Positions 34,714-47,740 of a stretch of DNA of 64,000 bases are shown one piece after another. The stretch spans positions 11,904,001 to 11,968,000 of the forward strand of contig JABWDB010000004.1 in the NCBI GenBank assembly GCA_019614645.1, given 5' to 3'. Source of the stretch: Stratiolaelaps scimitus. Lineage: Eukaryota; Arthropoda; Arachnida; Mesostigmata; Laelapidae. Each line of letters starts with the position of its first letter. The stretch's first letter is position 1. Under the pieces are notes generated by a model. That model was given only the letters and a program-made list of their open reading frames with translations, searched no databases and was not told the DNA's origin. Position numbers and translations under genes: made by a program.

Positions 34714-34817
34714 ATGGGCGCATCGCAAGGCCAGATCGCGACTCGTTCATCCACGAATTGCGCGAGTGCTGAATTGAATATCCAGGAGCAAGATTTTTGC
34801 CTGGCAGCAGCTAGAAA
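34714..34817 (+). CDS. Candidate first coding exon with a myristoylation-type N-terminus
   Basis: The ATG opens MGASQGQIATRSS, whose Gly2 and Ser5 fit an N-myristoylation signal. The frame stays open to a good donor GTGAGT at 34818 (34 codons plus 2 nt). I do not recognise the protein. A following open frame at 34867-35143 begins after a TTCAG acceptor but in a phase that does not join to its longest frame, so the partner exon is unknown. This may be chance. Confidence 0.25.
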
Positions 34818-34866
34818 GTGAGTGCTACATTACCACCGGATTGGTTGATGTCGATTGGTTGTCTTC

Positions 34867-35143
34867 AGTGGTACGGCACAAAACTACCCCATACGATTGT
34901 ATACTGATTACAACAGAACTCATCAGAAGGCATCCTCTTTTGGAGAGAGCATATTTGGCACATGCATTATCTCGTATGCAACGAACGAGAAACGAAGATT
35001 TCCTCTTTCACTTATGGAGCTTTCATAAGCAGTCAATGGGTAAACGAAGCTTTAGTAACGAGATCGATTTCGATAACCTGGAATACTACCGTTCGTGGTG
35101 CAAGTATAAGACTGATTGCTACCTAACAATGGTGAATAAATGA
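34867..35143 (+). CDS. Unidentified open reading frame, possible terminal exon
   Basis: A 91-codon open stretch follows a pyrimidine-rich TCTTCAG acceptor and ends in TGA beside AATAAATGAATG (AATAAA at 35135), a possible terminal exon with a very short or overlapping signal. The composition is mixed (LIRRHPLLERAYLAHALSR, FHLWSFHKQS) with no recognised family. Low confidence. Confidence 0.2.
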
Positions 35144-36030
35144 ATGAATTGAATTGAATTGTAAAAGACTGAAGATTTTGACTTGAAATAGTTGAAACAG
35201 CATCTGTTTCAATTGTGGACCAACCCATATATGTCGTATCTGGAAGTGTATTTTAGCTTGCTGTAATCTTATGTCTGAGCCCTACCTTATTGTTATTACG
35301 ATTTTCGAATTCTGGCAAAGCTAGCAACCACACATGTTAGAACTATATATATATACTTTTATATATTCTATTATATAATATTATTACCTGAACTCTAATG
35401 TCCACCCCGAATGTTATACACACACGCGGCCGTAGTCACCAATATTAGCGGTCGTTCTCACAAACATCACCTCAACAGCATTCACATTTTCCACTATTCA
35501 CAATAATTGACAAGTCCAGTGCCGAGGTGGAGGTGTTCCTAAATTCGCCTTCGAGCGAGCTACGCAGTTTAGAGAGGAAAAGGTCTCTCTCTCTCTGAAT
35601 CAGAAATATATTTCGACTCGCGTCGCAATAGCAACTTGGTATTGGCAATTGAAATATCATAGCATGAAGCGTTGTTATCGCCATAATCACCGTCAATGCG
35701 TACATGTCTCTCAACTTCTACAGTTACACCATGGTATATCACTTTGTTTGTGCTGCTGTTACTTATCATCATTGTCATTATTATTATTATTATTATTGTC
35801 ACGTCCATGAATTCGCGCGCATCATGTGATCTCAAATGATCAAAAAATATAATAAAATCGTCGAAGGTCGACGTTTTTACTTTCCAAGCTGCTGACCGCC
35901 TTAACCCAATGCCTTTGCCACGTACACGCTTCACCAAGCGCTAAAACTTAGCGGCAAAGTTCCCGCACGTACGATCTGTACCTATTCCCTTTAGTTTTAT
36001 CAGATTAAACACAGATCAGACGCATGTCAC
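35144..36030. other. AT-rich non-coding stretch
   Basis: Contains an ATT/TTA trinucleotide run near 35777-35797 and TA-rich blocks near 35345. Nothing else recognised. Confidence 0.5.
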
Positions 36031-36588
36031 TTTGTCAATTTCGTCCTCGCCGAACAAAAACGGTTTTACGCCGGGGACATAACACGAAACGAACCGTCAA
36101 ACGGACCGAGATGCGGCTGTCGAGAAGTCCCAACTTCGGGAGCAGCCACAGCGCTGGTGCCGCTCTCGCCTCTAGCAGCGATAAGCCGTCGACGTTAACA
36201 AAGGTTCTTAGAGAGTCGCCGCCAGACGCTTGCAGTTCGCAATACGAAGCTAATCTATGGCGGAGCTGCCTCGCGCGGTCGGCCTCTCTGCCTCACTTCG
36301 GAGAATCTCAGCTCCAATGTACCTGCCTACCTGCGAGGCCGGGGTAAACATTGAATTGTTATTACATTTCGATGCGATGTCGTCGTTATCCCCTCCTGCA
36401 GGGTTATCCTCCCCGAAGACTCGAATAGGATCGGGAGGTCGTCGCTCTGCAGGTCTCTCGTGTTTTCCCATCCGGTCGTCGTCCCAATCGGCCAAGCGGC
36501 AAACCAACCGGCATAAACTTCTGTGATGATGTTTGTATTGTTCCTGAGAGGATGAATTGAATAATACATAATTGACGGTGCCCAGTCC

Positions 36589-36589
<1 letters not shown>

Positions 36590-36625
<36 letters not shown>
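36590..36625. repeat. GGC trinucleotide repeat, 12 copies
   Basis: (GGC)12. On the minus strand it lies in an ATG-initiated 128-codon frame (36636-36250) as a proline run, and in another frame as an alanine run. Neither frame contains a known domain, so coding status is open. Confidence 0.95.
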
Positions 36626-36959
36626 ATTGGTGGCATTCATGCGTGGACTTGAGCCACTGAATCGTGCAGTCTTCGCCTCCCTCTTGTTGCTCAATCCACC
36701 CCCGTTGAACCGTTTAAATATGATTATGGTTAGCCTCATCTCTCTCTCTCTCGCTTGAACGTTCTGAAGATGTACTTGTCCATACTTACACACACACACA
36801 CAGAGATATACACCAACGTTCACACACAGGGAGACTACAACATGATAAGTATTGGCTTGAATTTTCCTCCGGCCGTTGCAATTCACATCTCCCAAATTAG
36901 CGACCATTGTATGTGGACGGTGGTGATGTGGAACGGCAGATAGGGGATATTGACTATGC

Positions 36960-36965
<6 letters not shown>

Positions 36966-36994
<29 letters not shown>
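36966..36994. repeat. TA dinucleotide microsatellite
   Basis: TA run of about 29 bp. Confidence 0.9.
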
Positions 36995-36999
36995 CGCAC

Positions 37000-39900
37000 A
37001 CTTTTATTATAGTAGATTGTCGTTGATTCGGTTCTTTCTTATGTCTCAAGTAGTGGTCATGTGTTGTGTAAATGCGAAGCCCAGTCGCCTAACTCTAGTT
37101 TGCCGTTTATAAACTGTCTTGCTTTTGGAGCCGAAATTATTTCAGTCTGTCGTTGCGAGGTGCAACTCAGATTGGAAAAGACGATGATATACATGAACAT
37201 ATCATAATATCATGAACAGGGACCTGTTATACGAACGTATAATAGGTTCGAAGGCCGACCCCTTTCGGTCGAGTAAGGTTCGTCGTGTCGGTCAGGCTAT
37301 TAATTCGACTTTTCGATCTTCAATTTGAGAAGCCTTTTTCAGCCTTTTACTCAATAATAAATAGGCCGCGTGCGCTTGATAGACTTGCGTGTTTTGCATA
37401 TTGTGCAACACCTATAGCGAACACAGACGTCTCGTAGCGTGTGACACAGCGTGAACACAGCACGTGTAAAAAGCGCGCACGCGCAGCTGCAACGTGGCGG
37501 GGCACCATTCAATTTGTTAATGAAATGAAGTCTTTTAATAAAGCGATTTTTTTCTGAGAGATGACTAACAATGATAATTGATGCGCGGGCCGGCTGGCAT
37601 TGGCCACATGACATCACGCATAGGGTTACGATTGCCGGTCTGAACGCGCCGAACGCGTTGCCGTCTTGGTCAATGGTCATTCACAGATAGAGAAGCCGGT
37701 GCGTTCCCTTCAAGGACGAGGTCAATAGAGATAAGTGAAGCCCCGTATTATGTGGGCTTTCCATTCCACAGACTAGATTTTCGACTACAGGCTCAGAACA
37801 TTCGCTACACTCGAGAGTATTCATCATTTGTTTGCTGACCGTGACATCATCGAATCTAATTTGCGCAATGCACTTCATTCGCCTCCCGGTGGTAATAGTA
37901 ATAATAATAATAATAATAACAATGACAATAATAATAATATAATGATAAATAATAATAATAAAATGATGACAATAATAAAATAATAATCGTAATTATAATA
38001 CGGGTATATGAACGTAGATGTTTGAGAGACGACGCATGGCCACTGTGATCACAAACGACCTGTGCTCGAAACGTTGATGAACGAAGTGGGCTCTAGCATA
38101 ACCTAGCTCGTAGATGCTTACAGCTTTTCCATGTTTGCCGTTAAGCCCAGCTATCCTATCCTTCGTTATATTTCGCTGTTTTCCTCATCTCGCACGAGTG
38201 CAGCCTATAACGGGATCCCCAGGCTTTCGTGTAGAGCGCACATAGACCAGAAATCAGTGGAATCGGATGAAGTGAGAAAATGAACGGGGGGGGGGGGTGT
38301 TTACCAAGAATAGGGTCCTGCCTTGCTCGACCACCGAGCGTCGATTTTACGGATACGAAACCGATTGAAACGAGAGCGGCTGCGGCAATTGGCTATCGGT
38401 TGTTTACCGTCAGGCCTCCGGCGGTAGGCCGTTAGGCCTGAAGGCGCGCCGCGTAAGCTCGCTAGCTCGACGGCACAAGCGACCCTACGGGCTGCAGGGG
38501 GTGTTCGTTGGGTTCCCCCCTCGTCGCCACTTTGAGGTCATTCGCTTGCTGGTGTATGGCCTTCGGCTGACGGGAACAGCAGGGTCTGAGCAGGAAGGGT
38601 TGCGGCGGAGGTCTTGACCGACCGAGCTGGAGGCGCTCGTGGGGGCGAAGGGGCGAGCTGTACCTGGAGGAGTCGACATGAACAAGGGGACCAGACGCGA
38701 CGGGGTAAGTGGCTGTTTTGGGTTCGTGAGGATCGCGACAGAAGGTTGATGCCAGCGGTGGTGGTGGCACCAGCAGCAGCTTGCAGCGGATCAAATGAAC
38801 GAGCAGAGAACTTTGGGCTGAGGTGCGGGGAGCACCGATCGAGAAATGATATTCTACTGTACGCGTATCTGTCTGCGTAGACAGCGTGGGCCACAGAGAC
38901 ATAGAGAGAGAGAGAGAGCTACGAAGCTGCATCACCGCTGAGGCCCAATTCCCCCGAGTCATCGGAAACTAGGATGCAATAGAGGCAATGGCAGGCCTAT
39001 ACAAGCGTAGTGGCGACACCAGGACTCGTAGCCTGTTTCTCACCGATCGACACACCATAGTCACACTCTCGTGCGGTGTTGCTAACCCAGTTGCCACCAA
39101 CACTTTTGCGTTTCTCAGCCACCCGGCTCACGCCAATTGTAGCGTTTAGCAAGCCACACAACAGACCGCAGAGGGTACCAGCTGTACAGGACAGACTGTC
39201 CAACCATTGAAATAATGCCGACGTGCAGATGACAGCTGTCATGTAAGCGTTACCAGCGTGCGTGTAATGTCGATTCTACACATACATTTGAGGGGCCACA
39301 GATACAGATAGGCATTCGCCGTTCAGCTGCAACGCAACATTCACAGACAAAATCGTATTGCGCACCTCAGGCTTCAGGCGGCGGCGGTGGTGGTGGCGAA
39401 GAAACGGTGACGTGGTTGTAATGTTACTTCGACCAGTAGACAAACATACGCAGACCTCTATACCTGCCCGGTTGCTTCTGTGGCCAGTGCAGCTGGCGAA
39501 CCGAGCTGGGCAACGTCAGAGGGCAATGGACGAATTGTGTGAAGGGAGGCTCCAGCTTATCGTTCTTTACTTCGCGTTCCAGCGCGCGCTGGCTAGTTCA
39601 TCCGTCTCTCTGCGCCGTCGAGTATGGTACATCTACTGCGTCGCGGCACCGTCGGATCGCCGACGCCGGATCACACAGCTGGGCCGTCGTACGCTCTGGC
39701 TTATCCCCAATCGGTCCCCCTCCCAGCAGCCGACGCATCCGTGTCAATCCGTATACGTTTTTCCCTTGATCCTTATAAGGGTAGTCTGAGAATCGTCTCG
39801 CGACTATACCGCAGGATGGCCACATCGAAGAGTTGTGGTCGGGATCGGGGAGGGAGGGGAGAGAAGTCTAGTCGCTTTGGGCCGCTAAACCAGTCGAAGC

Positions 39901-40100
39901 GACGGCACCAAGTTTTCTGCTGCTGCTGCTTCGGAGAACTACTTTTGGTTGTTGACTGGGTAGATTTAGCTGGGGCGGGTTTGGGCGGCATCTGGCCGGG
40001 CGATGGTGAGTGCTACGTGTGGAGAATCTGAGGCGACAGACGGACTAGGCAGCGTTGGAATGGGTCCGCCCATAATAACAAATATGATAGAACGCCTAAA
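37000..40100. other. Mixed AT-rich and GC-rich non-coding region
   Basis: AAT/ATA-rich array near 37896-37985, a G-run at 38286-38299, and a GC-rich island at about 38340-40020 with overlapping open frames on both strands (longest 166 codons on minus, 38462-38962). A donor-like GTGAGT sits at about 40005 at the end of a plus-strand frame from 39624. No domain is recognised and the overlapping frames suggest composition effects. Confidence 0.4.
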
Positions 40101-42360
40101 TAACATGCACACACATGTGTAATGTACACATATATATATATATATATATACGGAGTAATAATCCTGAGGTTCTCCTTATACCCGTGGGTGCATCAATTTA
40201 CGTATGCTGTTACACATATAGGTCATAATGGATGGATAATTGAGAGGAAAGCTAACCGCGAGCCATGCGAATTGGTTTATTTATACAGCGATATATATCG
40301 TCGCTAGATTTTATTTCCTATGTATAGCATTATCATATATGTTAACAACACTCCGTGACTGCATAATTGCCTAGAAAACTACAGTCGAGTGCTAATTATT
40401 CATTAATCACTAAACCTCGGCTGCTTAGTCATCAGCTACGAGCATTTCTGCACGTAGACAATTTTTGGAAGTTGATGATTTTTCTGCTAAGCGCACAGCA
40501 TCTGCGCTTCAGCTTTCAACGACTATGGAAGCAGATAGATTGGTTTGGATGCGTGGGACGATTCTGTTCCGGCTCCAGAAGTGGACTCAAACTCTGTAAC
40601 TCACAACTGTGGTTATACAGGTTCCCAATGGCGTTGTCGTGCTAACGTTTTCAACAGCAACATTGAGCGATGCTCACATTCTGACGACGATGAGTATCCT
40701 ATTGAACTACAGTGCTATCAAATACGAGTCGAATCAAGTGACACTGCATGATTCGAATGAGAACCAGGATATCTGTTATACGCCGTGGTCGTAGATTATC
40801 ATAATTTGCTATGGTGAAGATTGCTAATATGTATAAATATGTTGTACATATTGGACTTCTACTGTACCTGTTCCACCTGTGTTGATTAGATAAATGTGTG
40901 ACATATTTACTCACTCCAACTCAAATGGATACCATTGATCTGCATTGAGCCTTTTGCGTACGCTTCTCGGACTATAACGTTCACGACGGTCAGTGATGCC
41001 AAGCAGAGGATCCGTTATGGTTACTGGATCATTGTGGTAAATTTGCGTTGTATGTGCAATTTCTCTTCGCAACAGTTCGACTCTCACACGTGTCAGGCGT
41101 GTCAGGTGTTGTTCGTCTTCATTGCTAACCGTGCATTGCTAATTTTTGGTGGATCTTTGCTTGGCCCCATTTTGGTAAGCAATGGCTGTCGCATTTGAGC
41201 TAACGAGGATGAGATAGATAGAGATTGCCTAGTCATAGTATGCGTTGTCTTACTGCTGCAACAGAGCAGGCAGGAAGCTAGCAAGCCTAAGCAGCAACGA
41301 TAGACCAGTTCTGGTAACCGCAGCGTAACGGTGCAGGCGCCAGATTACTCAGAGAGAGAGAGAGCGAGAGAGAGAGAAAGACACAAACAAGATAGCGAGT
41401 TGCAATAGTTGGAGCGTTCCGAGCCCAGCAACAGCACTAGCGGTGCCACTGCCGTACCGCTATGAGGTTTGCCCCGCATGTTCGTTAGTCGCTCTCTTTG
41501 TAGTTCGGCCGGCCTATATCGGCCTGGCTTCGCCAGCTTACGTCCTACGTAACGTGTCTGCCGGCTGGCTGGCGAGTCTAGGCCACCCTAAACTACTACT
41601 ACCACCACTACTGACCCCTGTATATTGGTTGCGCTCTAGCTGACTGTATGTGTGTGTGTGTGCGTTTGTGGCTAAATATAAAGCAAGTGCATTGCTACCG
41701 CCGGCGGCGGCGGCGGCTTTGGTCGCGGCTGCGCGAGCCGTAGACCCGCCAACGCCGTCACGTTGGTAGTTGCCGTCGACGACAAATTTAGCTTTACATA
41801 CAACACACGGCGGCAGCACAGCGGATAAAAATACCTTCCAATCGCACGCAATATTTCGAGTAGCGCAGGCTTGTTTTGTTCGCATCGATGCGATACGATT
41901 GTCAATGGTCGCAATGGTCGCAAATGCAAACGCGGGAGGCGACGACTCTAGATACTGCTACCGTAGCAGTAGCCGGTACAATACCGACAAACACTGGCAG
42001 TGATGCCAGTCGAGGATCTCTGAGAAGCGTGATAGAATGTAAATAAATAGAGGTGGAGAAAGCGAGAGAGAGAAAGAGAGAGAGACCGTTTGTGGTATCC
42101 CTTAATACCATACATTTTTATTGTATTATGTGGTGACGCCATGACGGGCCACCCCGCCAATCAGCTCTCCTTTTCTCTTAACTGTTTTTCGAGCTGACCC
42201 TCAGCTGTTCCTGCCCTATCTGACAGGCCTCAGCTCTTAACCTTTTAGGTATTACTATGAGGACCTGTCGGGGCCACTTTGCTTATTCTCTTCCTTACTC
42301 GTACCTGGCAAGAATCTTCAGATAAAGAAAGATGACAAAAGAACTCCAAAGATTCTCCGT
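40101..42360. other. Non-coding region with GA, GGC and TA microsatellites
   Basis: TA run at 40130-40151, GA run at 41351-41378, (CGG)6 near 41700-41716 and GA-rich at 42061-42085. Short open frames near 40545-40799 are cysteine-containing but unrecognised. Confidence 0.45.
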
Positions 42361-42368
42361 GTCTGACA

Positions 42369-42422
42369 GGATTTGAACCCACCCCACCCTCTCCTTTTCC
42401 CTTAGAGATTATGAAGCCATCG
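42369..42422 (-). mobile_element. tRNA-like (pol III box) sequence, possible SINE head
   Basis: The minus strand has an A-box-like TGGCTTCATAATCT (at about 42419-42406) and a B-box GGTTCAAATCC (42379-42369) separated by ~30 bp. No 7-bp acceptor stem could be matched, and the T stem would rest largely on wobble pairs, so an intact tRNA gene is unlikely. Confidence 0.3.
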
Positions 42423-44184
42423 TATGCTGCTGCTGTTGCTGCTGGTGATGGTAGTAGTAGTGCATCGTTGTCAACGATGTTTAATATGATATCATTATGA
42501 TGAGATTTATGTGTGATATCAATGAATATCGGATATCAAAGTAGTGGTACAAGTAATGACCTCAGGATTCAGAGCTTACCGGAACAGGTGTCTATGTGGA
42601 CCACTGTGGTAGTAATGGCACTACGTGTTCATCGCTACATGCAGATCTAGTGGAATAATCTACATATATATGTATATATATATAGACACCTGTCTGCTGG
42701 CGGTAGTAGATAACACAAACGACTTATTCATGAGGCACTGGAGATAACAAGGCCTGTCCTCCTCTGATCTCTCATGACAACAATGGACTCTTAACTCCTT
42801 GACAACTGTTCCGTTCTACTGTATAAGAACAAATAGATTCTATTCTACGAGCGAATGATTCTGAGCTAGTAAGAAGCTCATTGTGGTAGACCGCATGAGC
42901 TGACCTTTGGGAGCATGTTAAGTGTTGACTTTTCCGAAATTGCACTGTTCAGCTCCTTCCGATTGTAGAATGATTAGTGTCAAATGGAAATTTAAAGAAG
43001 GCTTGAAGTCATTGAATACTATTGGGAAAATGTCATTTGACAGCGAGTAGGGTACGTGGGCCAAGCTGTTCAACGACCAAATATTACAAGCCATACGAAG
43101 ATGGCCTTCATTACATTAGTGAACTGACCCGAAGTAACATGAACAATAGAGGAAGTTTGCTGTCCTTCCGCATCTTTGTCTTGTGTCTGATTCAAAGGAG
43201 ACTCGAAGAATGACGAACAAGGAGAAGTTAATGATCACAATTAAACCTTGAAGAGAAAGTCGTGTTAAAATGGGGATGTTTAATCATGACAGTACGAGTA
43301 CAGAGGGTCTTACAAATTCACGATGTTCCTAAACGATATTTCCAAAATGTTTTGATGGCTTCTCTTAATTAGCAACGTTAGTTAATTAATGCTTTTCACC
43401 ACTGGTGATTAGCTCAAGCTTTCCTCCTGCTGACAGGATTGTCCCTCAAATCACCTCACCTAGTTGGCAACCCACTGGGTAACTTCGTGAATGCTCTCGT
43501 GGGATATCATAGCTAACCTATGTAATCTTTTGTAGAGGAGAGAATTTTGTTCAAACGCGCCACGCACCGCTAAAGGTATGCCAAGCTCTATCGAAGGTGG
43601 GCCTATCCAGTGCAGAGGGGTTGACGTGGTGGTAAAACGTCTCCTCCACCTGCTAAAACCACCATCCTCTGTTCAGAGTCTATCTCTTCCCTATATAGCT
43701 GTTATATAGCTAGACAGACATTATCGTTGTGTCTGGAGCGTGTTGAAGGTGTGATGATCATAAATATGATAGAACGTTGCCTGCTGTGGATAAGGTCGGT
43801 GCACTCAACCGCATCACAGTTGATGCCAAGTAACGAAGTGGAGATTGAGGGGTTGAGCGGAGTGACACTTTAGAACTCTCTATTTAATGTGGGGCGCGGG
43901 CATGGGATTACTTGGATGCGTGGCTGAGAGAGGCAGACCTTGCGCAGAAACAGATCTGGGCTAAGTCGTGCGTCTGGATCTGAGAGCGACAAAGGCTCTC
44001 GTATGTATGCGGCTCGGGGTAGTAAAGAGCAAATGATGATATGCTGAGATGAAATGAATTCGACTTTGGATCCACTGTAGGACTCTGAGCGATTCGATTA
44101 TTTGTTGTGTTGGTTTACGTTGGAGATGTTGTTACTTGGGCCGTTGTTCGGAACTAGATTATTTTTACTTCAAACCATCCTAAA
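42423..44184. other. Non-coding stretch
   Basis: No recognised genes. Contains GTAGTA-type and TA-rich short runs (about 42447-42465 and 42662-42686). Confidence 0.5.
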
Positions 44185-44358
44185 GGTTTTCGGACTGACT
44201 CTCAGCCAGCATTTAACGTCCAGGGTACTGCTTTTAGTATTGCTTCGTAAGACGGACCCCTAAATGCAAATGTTCGAAAGGGGATCGAACCTGTTCACCT
44301 ACGTGTCTCTTCCGATTGGAAGGCGCACACGAATGCACCACCACACCACCGGGGTCGA
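44185..44358 (-). mobile_element. tRNA-derived SINE-like element, family A, copy 3
   Basis: On the minus strand: CCCCGGTGGTGTGGTGGTGC, GACACGTAGGTGAACAGGTTCGATCCCC in pieces (B-box about 44276-44286), CATTTGCATTTAGGGGTCCG, GAAGCAATACTAAAAGCAGT and TTAAATGCTGGCTGAGAGTC. It is the same family as 17302, 17936 and 63833, in the opposite orientation. Confidence 0.85.
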
Positions 44359-45747
44359 CACTTCGGACACGATGGTGTACGTTCACAAATTTGTAAACGT
44401 CAATACTACTTAGCGATTTTTCCACTCTATATATCGAGAATTAAATTGAATCAAGATAGCAATCAGGTGGCGCTAGACGGCAACGACTAGTTGTTCGACT
44501 AGAGAACGATGAATTCAGCTCATATGAAGCAATATCTTCTTCTTTTTTTTTTGGAAACGAATGCTGTAATTAGCTTAATATCTTATATCGTAATAACGAC
44601 AACTTTCTCTTCTATATCTTACGCAATTGTATAGCAAACGTTGTCTGCAGAAGTCCTGCGACGAGTGACACGAGCGAAGTTCAATCTAGCCTGCTCGGCG
44701 GCCAGTACATTGTCTTCGTATTCCAAGAAAGAGAGAATCCGTACGGCCACCTATGATATTGTAGTATTCCAGTGTAAATGGATGGTGGCCATCCAGGAGT
44801 CCCGTCAAGATCAGCAGGACCTTGAGCCACTAGCCAGCCACTCAGCCACCCAATTCCAACTCTACTTTTCTCGTCTCTGTTCCAAGCTTAATTCTGCTCC
44901 TTCCACTGTCGGCTGAGGCGCAACGATGATCGTTGAGAGGGTTCTCCTGGTGGAACCTTGAGACATGAGCACGAATGTCCGTTCATTCCTCTTCATGGTT
45001 CTCCGCCGGACGAAGGACCCGGACACCCCAAGACCCCCAGATGCCGGAGAGTGCCGCTGGCCGTGCTTCTGCCTGCAGACTGCACAAGTGCGGCTGTTTC
45101 CGCTGCTGGCGTAGGCGGCGACGGTGCTGCCGCTGCTCGTCTCGGTGGAGGAATTCGCGTTTTTTTATTTGCCTGCTTATGAATAATTTAGAGTGCATTG
45201 TTTCGCTGCGGAGACGAGAGCTGCAGGCAGCGAATAGGCGGTGAGCGGCGAACGAAGTGCAGTGCAGTTCCGCTGCTGAACAGGCCGACGCCGCCCCGCC
45301 CCGCCTGGTTCCGCCAGCGGCTTCGCGCCAAGTTGGCATCACAGCAGAGCTCAAAAGAGGAGCGCATACGAAGCGATGGCAAGGCAAGCAGGTACAGCAG
45401 GTCCAGAGTGTGCCAATGATGGCAGAGAAATAGCGGGCTGGAGTCAGAGTCGTCGTCAGTGCGACGTCTCGCGGAGTGTGCAAGGTTCGTATGGGGGGGT
45501 TCCCGTGGTCGAGGGGGCAGCGGGGGGGGGGGGGGGGCACTGAACAGATACGAGTGCTTCAATGAGAGGCGTTTGCTAAGGGTCCGAAGAGGGGGGATAT
45601 CTTTCATTTGAGGGAGAAACGCAACGGGGCACACAATGGCTCTCAGCACGAAGGAGAACGTATTGGTACACGGGGCTTGCGGGCACACCTACGTACACAA
45701 ACATACAGACATACCAACCTAGTCACTAGGTACGACGATGAGACTCA

Positions 45748-45790
45748 TAGAGAGAGAGAGAGGGGCGGGGGAGAGAGAGAGAGAGAGAGA
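45748..45790. repeat. GA dinucleotide microsatellite, interrupted by G-rich bases
   Basis: AG/GA run on the plus strand. Confidence 0.85.
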
Positions 45791-47326
45791 AAATAAGACG
45801 ACAAATAGTGAAGAGCCCCATCTGCGTCGTAATTGATTCCCTTGTCATAATTCTCCGCCGGTTGCTGGGCAGTCTGAATCAAGGTTGGTTGGTTGGTCGC
45901 CAGAAGGGGACGCTCTCGGGGGATGCTCGAATTACGACGCACTTTTTCCAGGGAAAAGGGCTCGACTGGGCATAGCTGTTGTACCACTGTGTTTCTACAG
46001 TGGCAAACGTGAGACGATGAACAAGCAAGAGTGCGAGGGAGAGAGAGAGTTTGTACAACGGCCAAGTAAGAACGGACTAGCTGATGTTAGCAGAATCCGA
46101 AGGGGCGCAGATGTAGACGGAGACCACAGCATGAACAATGACAGCAAAAGAGCAGAAGAAACAGAGGCTACTACTGGTGTGTCGTTTCTTTTTTCCTTCG
46201 GACCACTACCCCCAAAATCAAGTATATGCCTATAGCGAGTCTTAATCTACAGGGGTCCGGGTCGCTTTCGTGCTCCGAACCCTTGTGTTAAAAGAATTAT
46301 GTGCGTCCCATATGCTTACTCAGCGTGGCTATCGACACTGCACCAGGCGAACGTTTTGACGGCAAATGCAACCGATGGAAAGTAGTGTCGGATGGATATT
46401 CAGAGGAACGTTACTTGAAAACAGTGAAAAGTGTACGGAACGAAGCAGGCTTAAGTTGAACGAAGATTGTAGCGACGTGGGAAAGAGAAACAAAGGGAGA
46501 GGAACCTGTTCAAGGAGAGGAGCATTTAGTGGTATCGCTGCAGGTTGCTACCTGCGGTGGTGTCTCTCGTCGTTGCGAAAATGCGATGCTATAAGGGACT
46601 ATTCTGCCGAGGTACACATGCTAATCTGTTGTTTTGCTTGAGATAGATAGGTAAATGATGCATCGAGCGCAAGTGGTAGGTATTATCGTATTGTGATATA
46701 TAAAATTCACGGGTAAATAGATGCGCGTGTCGACGCGAGGGAGCGCTTGGCCAGAGGGTTGCTACGATAGAGCCATTGAAGCGTAGAGCTCGCTCTCTCT
46801 CTCATGGTGAGCTGCCTAGGTATGCTTTATAATACATATGAAGCAGTTAAAGGGCAGAAACAACGGCTTGAACGACTCAAACTGAAATTCGAATGGGTTA
46901 AGGTCTCTGAGGGGACTTTTTTGTTTAGCACGAACGAAACTCCAAGTACAGGGATTTTCACTGAGCGCCAAGCGAGGGGGCCAAGTGCATTCTAAGCAGC
47001 ATCGAATCCACGGCAGACATATATCTGACCTCGACGTATGTACATGGATAGATCAGCATCGGCCAGATGTGATTTTTATGTTGCCAATAATGAGATTCTT
47101 CGTCGATAAGAGAGGATGTTGTCCTCATGTGTTTTGCATGTGCTGAAGTTACATAGAAAAATTATCGTCGTGTGAACAAGAAACGCGTTGCCAGAGCACG
47201 CGAGACAAATCGAAACATCTTGGTAAACCTTGCCACGAGGACACTTGCCCAGTTGGCATTTCAATGGACTTCAGAGACATAAGCAACGCAGGGTGGCGCT
47301 TCCTCTCGTTATCGAGGAAAGCCTCA

Positions 47327-47351
47327 AGAGAGAGAGAGAGAGAGAGAGAGA
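47327..47351. repeat. GA dinucleotide microsatellite
   Basis: Uninterrupted AG run of 25 bp. Confidence 0.9.
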
Positions 47352-47419
47352 CCTTATGTGTTAGGGTGTGGTATTATCGATTGCCCTAATGTCGGTCGTC
47401 AGCCAACCGTCGGCTTGAA

Positions 47420-47740
47420 ATGAACTTCGCTAGCTACCACGACGAAAATGTAATGCCACGAATCTCTTACGTGTTTCGTCATGCTACCTGGCGAAAGAGT
47501 ATGCGCAAAATGTATTCTGTAAAGTACGCCGGCCTAGTAATTGGCCTAGACAATCGTACATACGTCACGCGAATTAACCAGCAGTACGTGTGTTGCCTAA
47601 CAGGATCTGATCCGTCGCATTTCATAACTAAGAACTATACCCCATTTTTTAATCGAGAACTTAAGCATTGTAAAATTGCAGTTCCGGAAATAAACCGCAA
47701 ATGTTATATTGTTATATATATTGTTATATACCTCCTATGA
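47420..47740 (+). CDS. Unidentified 106-codon open reading frame
   Basis: ATG-initiated frame in locally AT-rich DNA, where chance frames are shorter. It encodes mixed sequence such as YAGLVIGLDNRTYVTRINQ and ends in an Ile/Tyr-rich tail from a TATATTGT repeat. No family recognised. It may be a small gene, a fragment, or chance. Confidence 0.18.
   Translation: MNFASYHDENVMPRISYVFRHATWRKSMRKMYSVKYAGLVIGLDNRTYVTRINQQYVCCLTGSDPSHFITKNYTPFFNRELKHCKIAVPEINRKCYIVIYIVIYLL

Larger units (their letters stand above)
44359..47419. other. Non-coding region with a GC-rich island and GA/G microsatellites
   Basis: The GC-rich part (about 44950-45600) includes a long G-run ending at 45537 and overlapping open frames. 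GA runs lie at 45748-45790 and 47327-47351. An open frame at 44641-44916 and others here have no recognised domain. Confidence 0.4.

Noticed and set aside
37896..37985. AAT/ATA-rich array considered as a CRISPR-like or satellite array
   Set aside because: It is simple-sequence trinucleotide repeat with no unique spacers.
38462..38962. 166-codon minus-strand frame
   Set aside because: GC-rich island with open frames on both strands; proline/serine-rich low-information translation, no domain or splice support.
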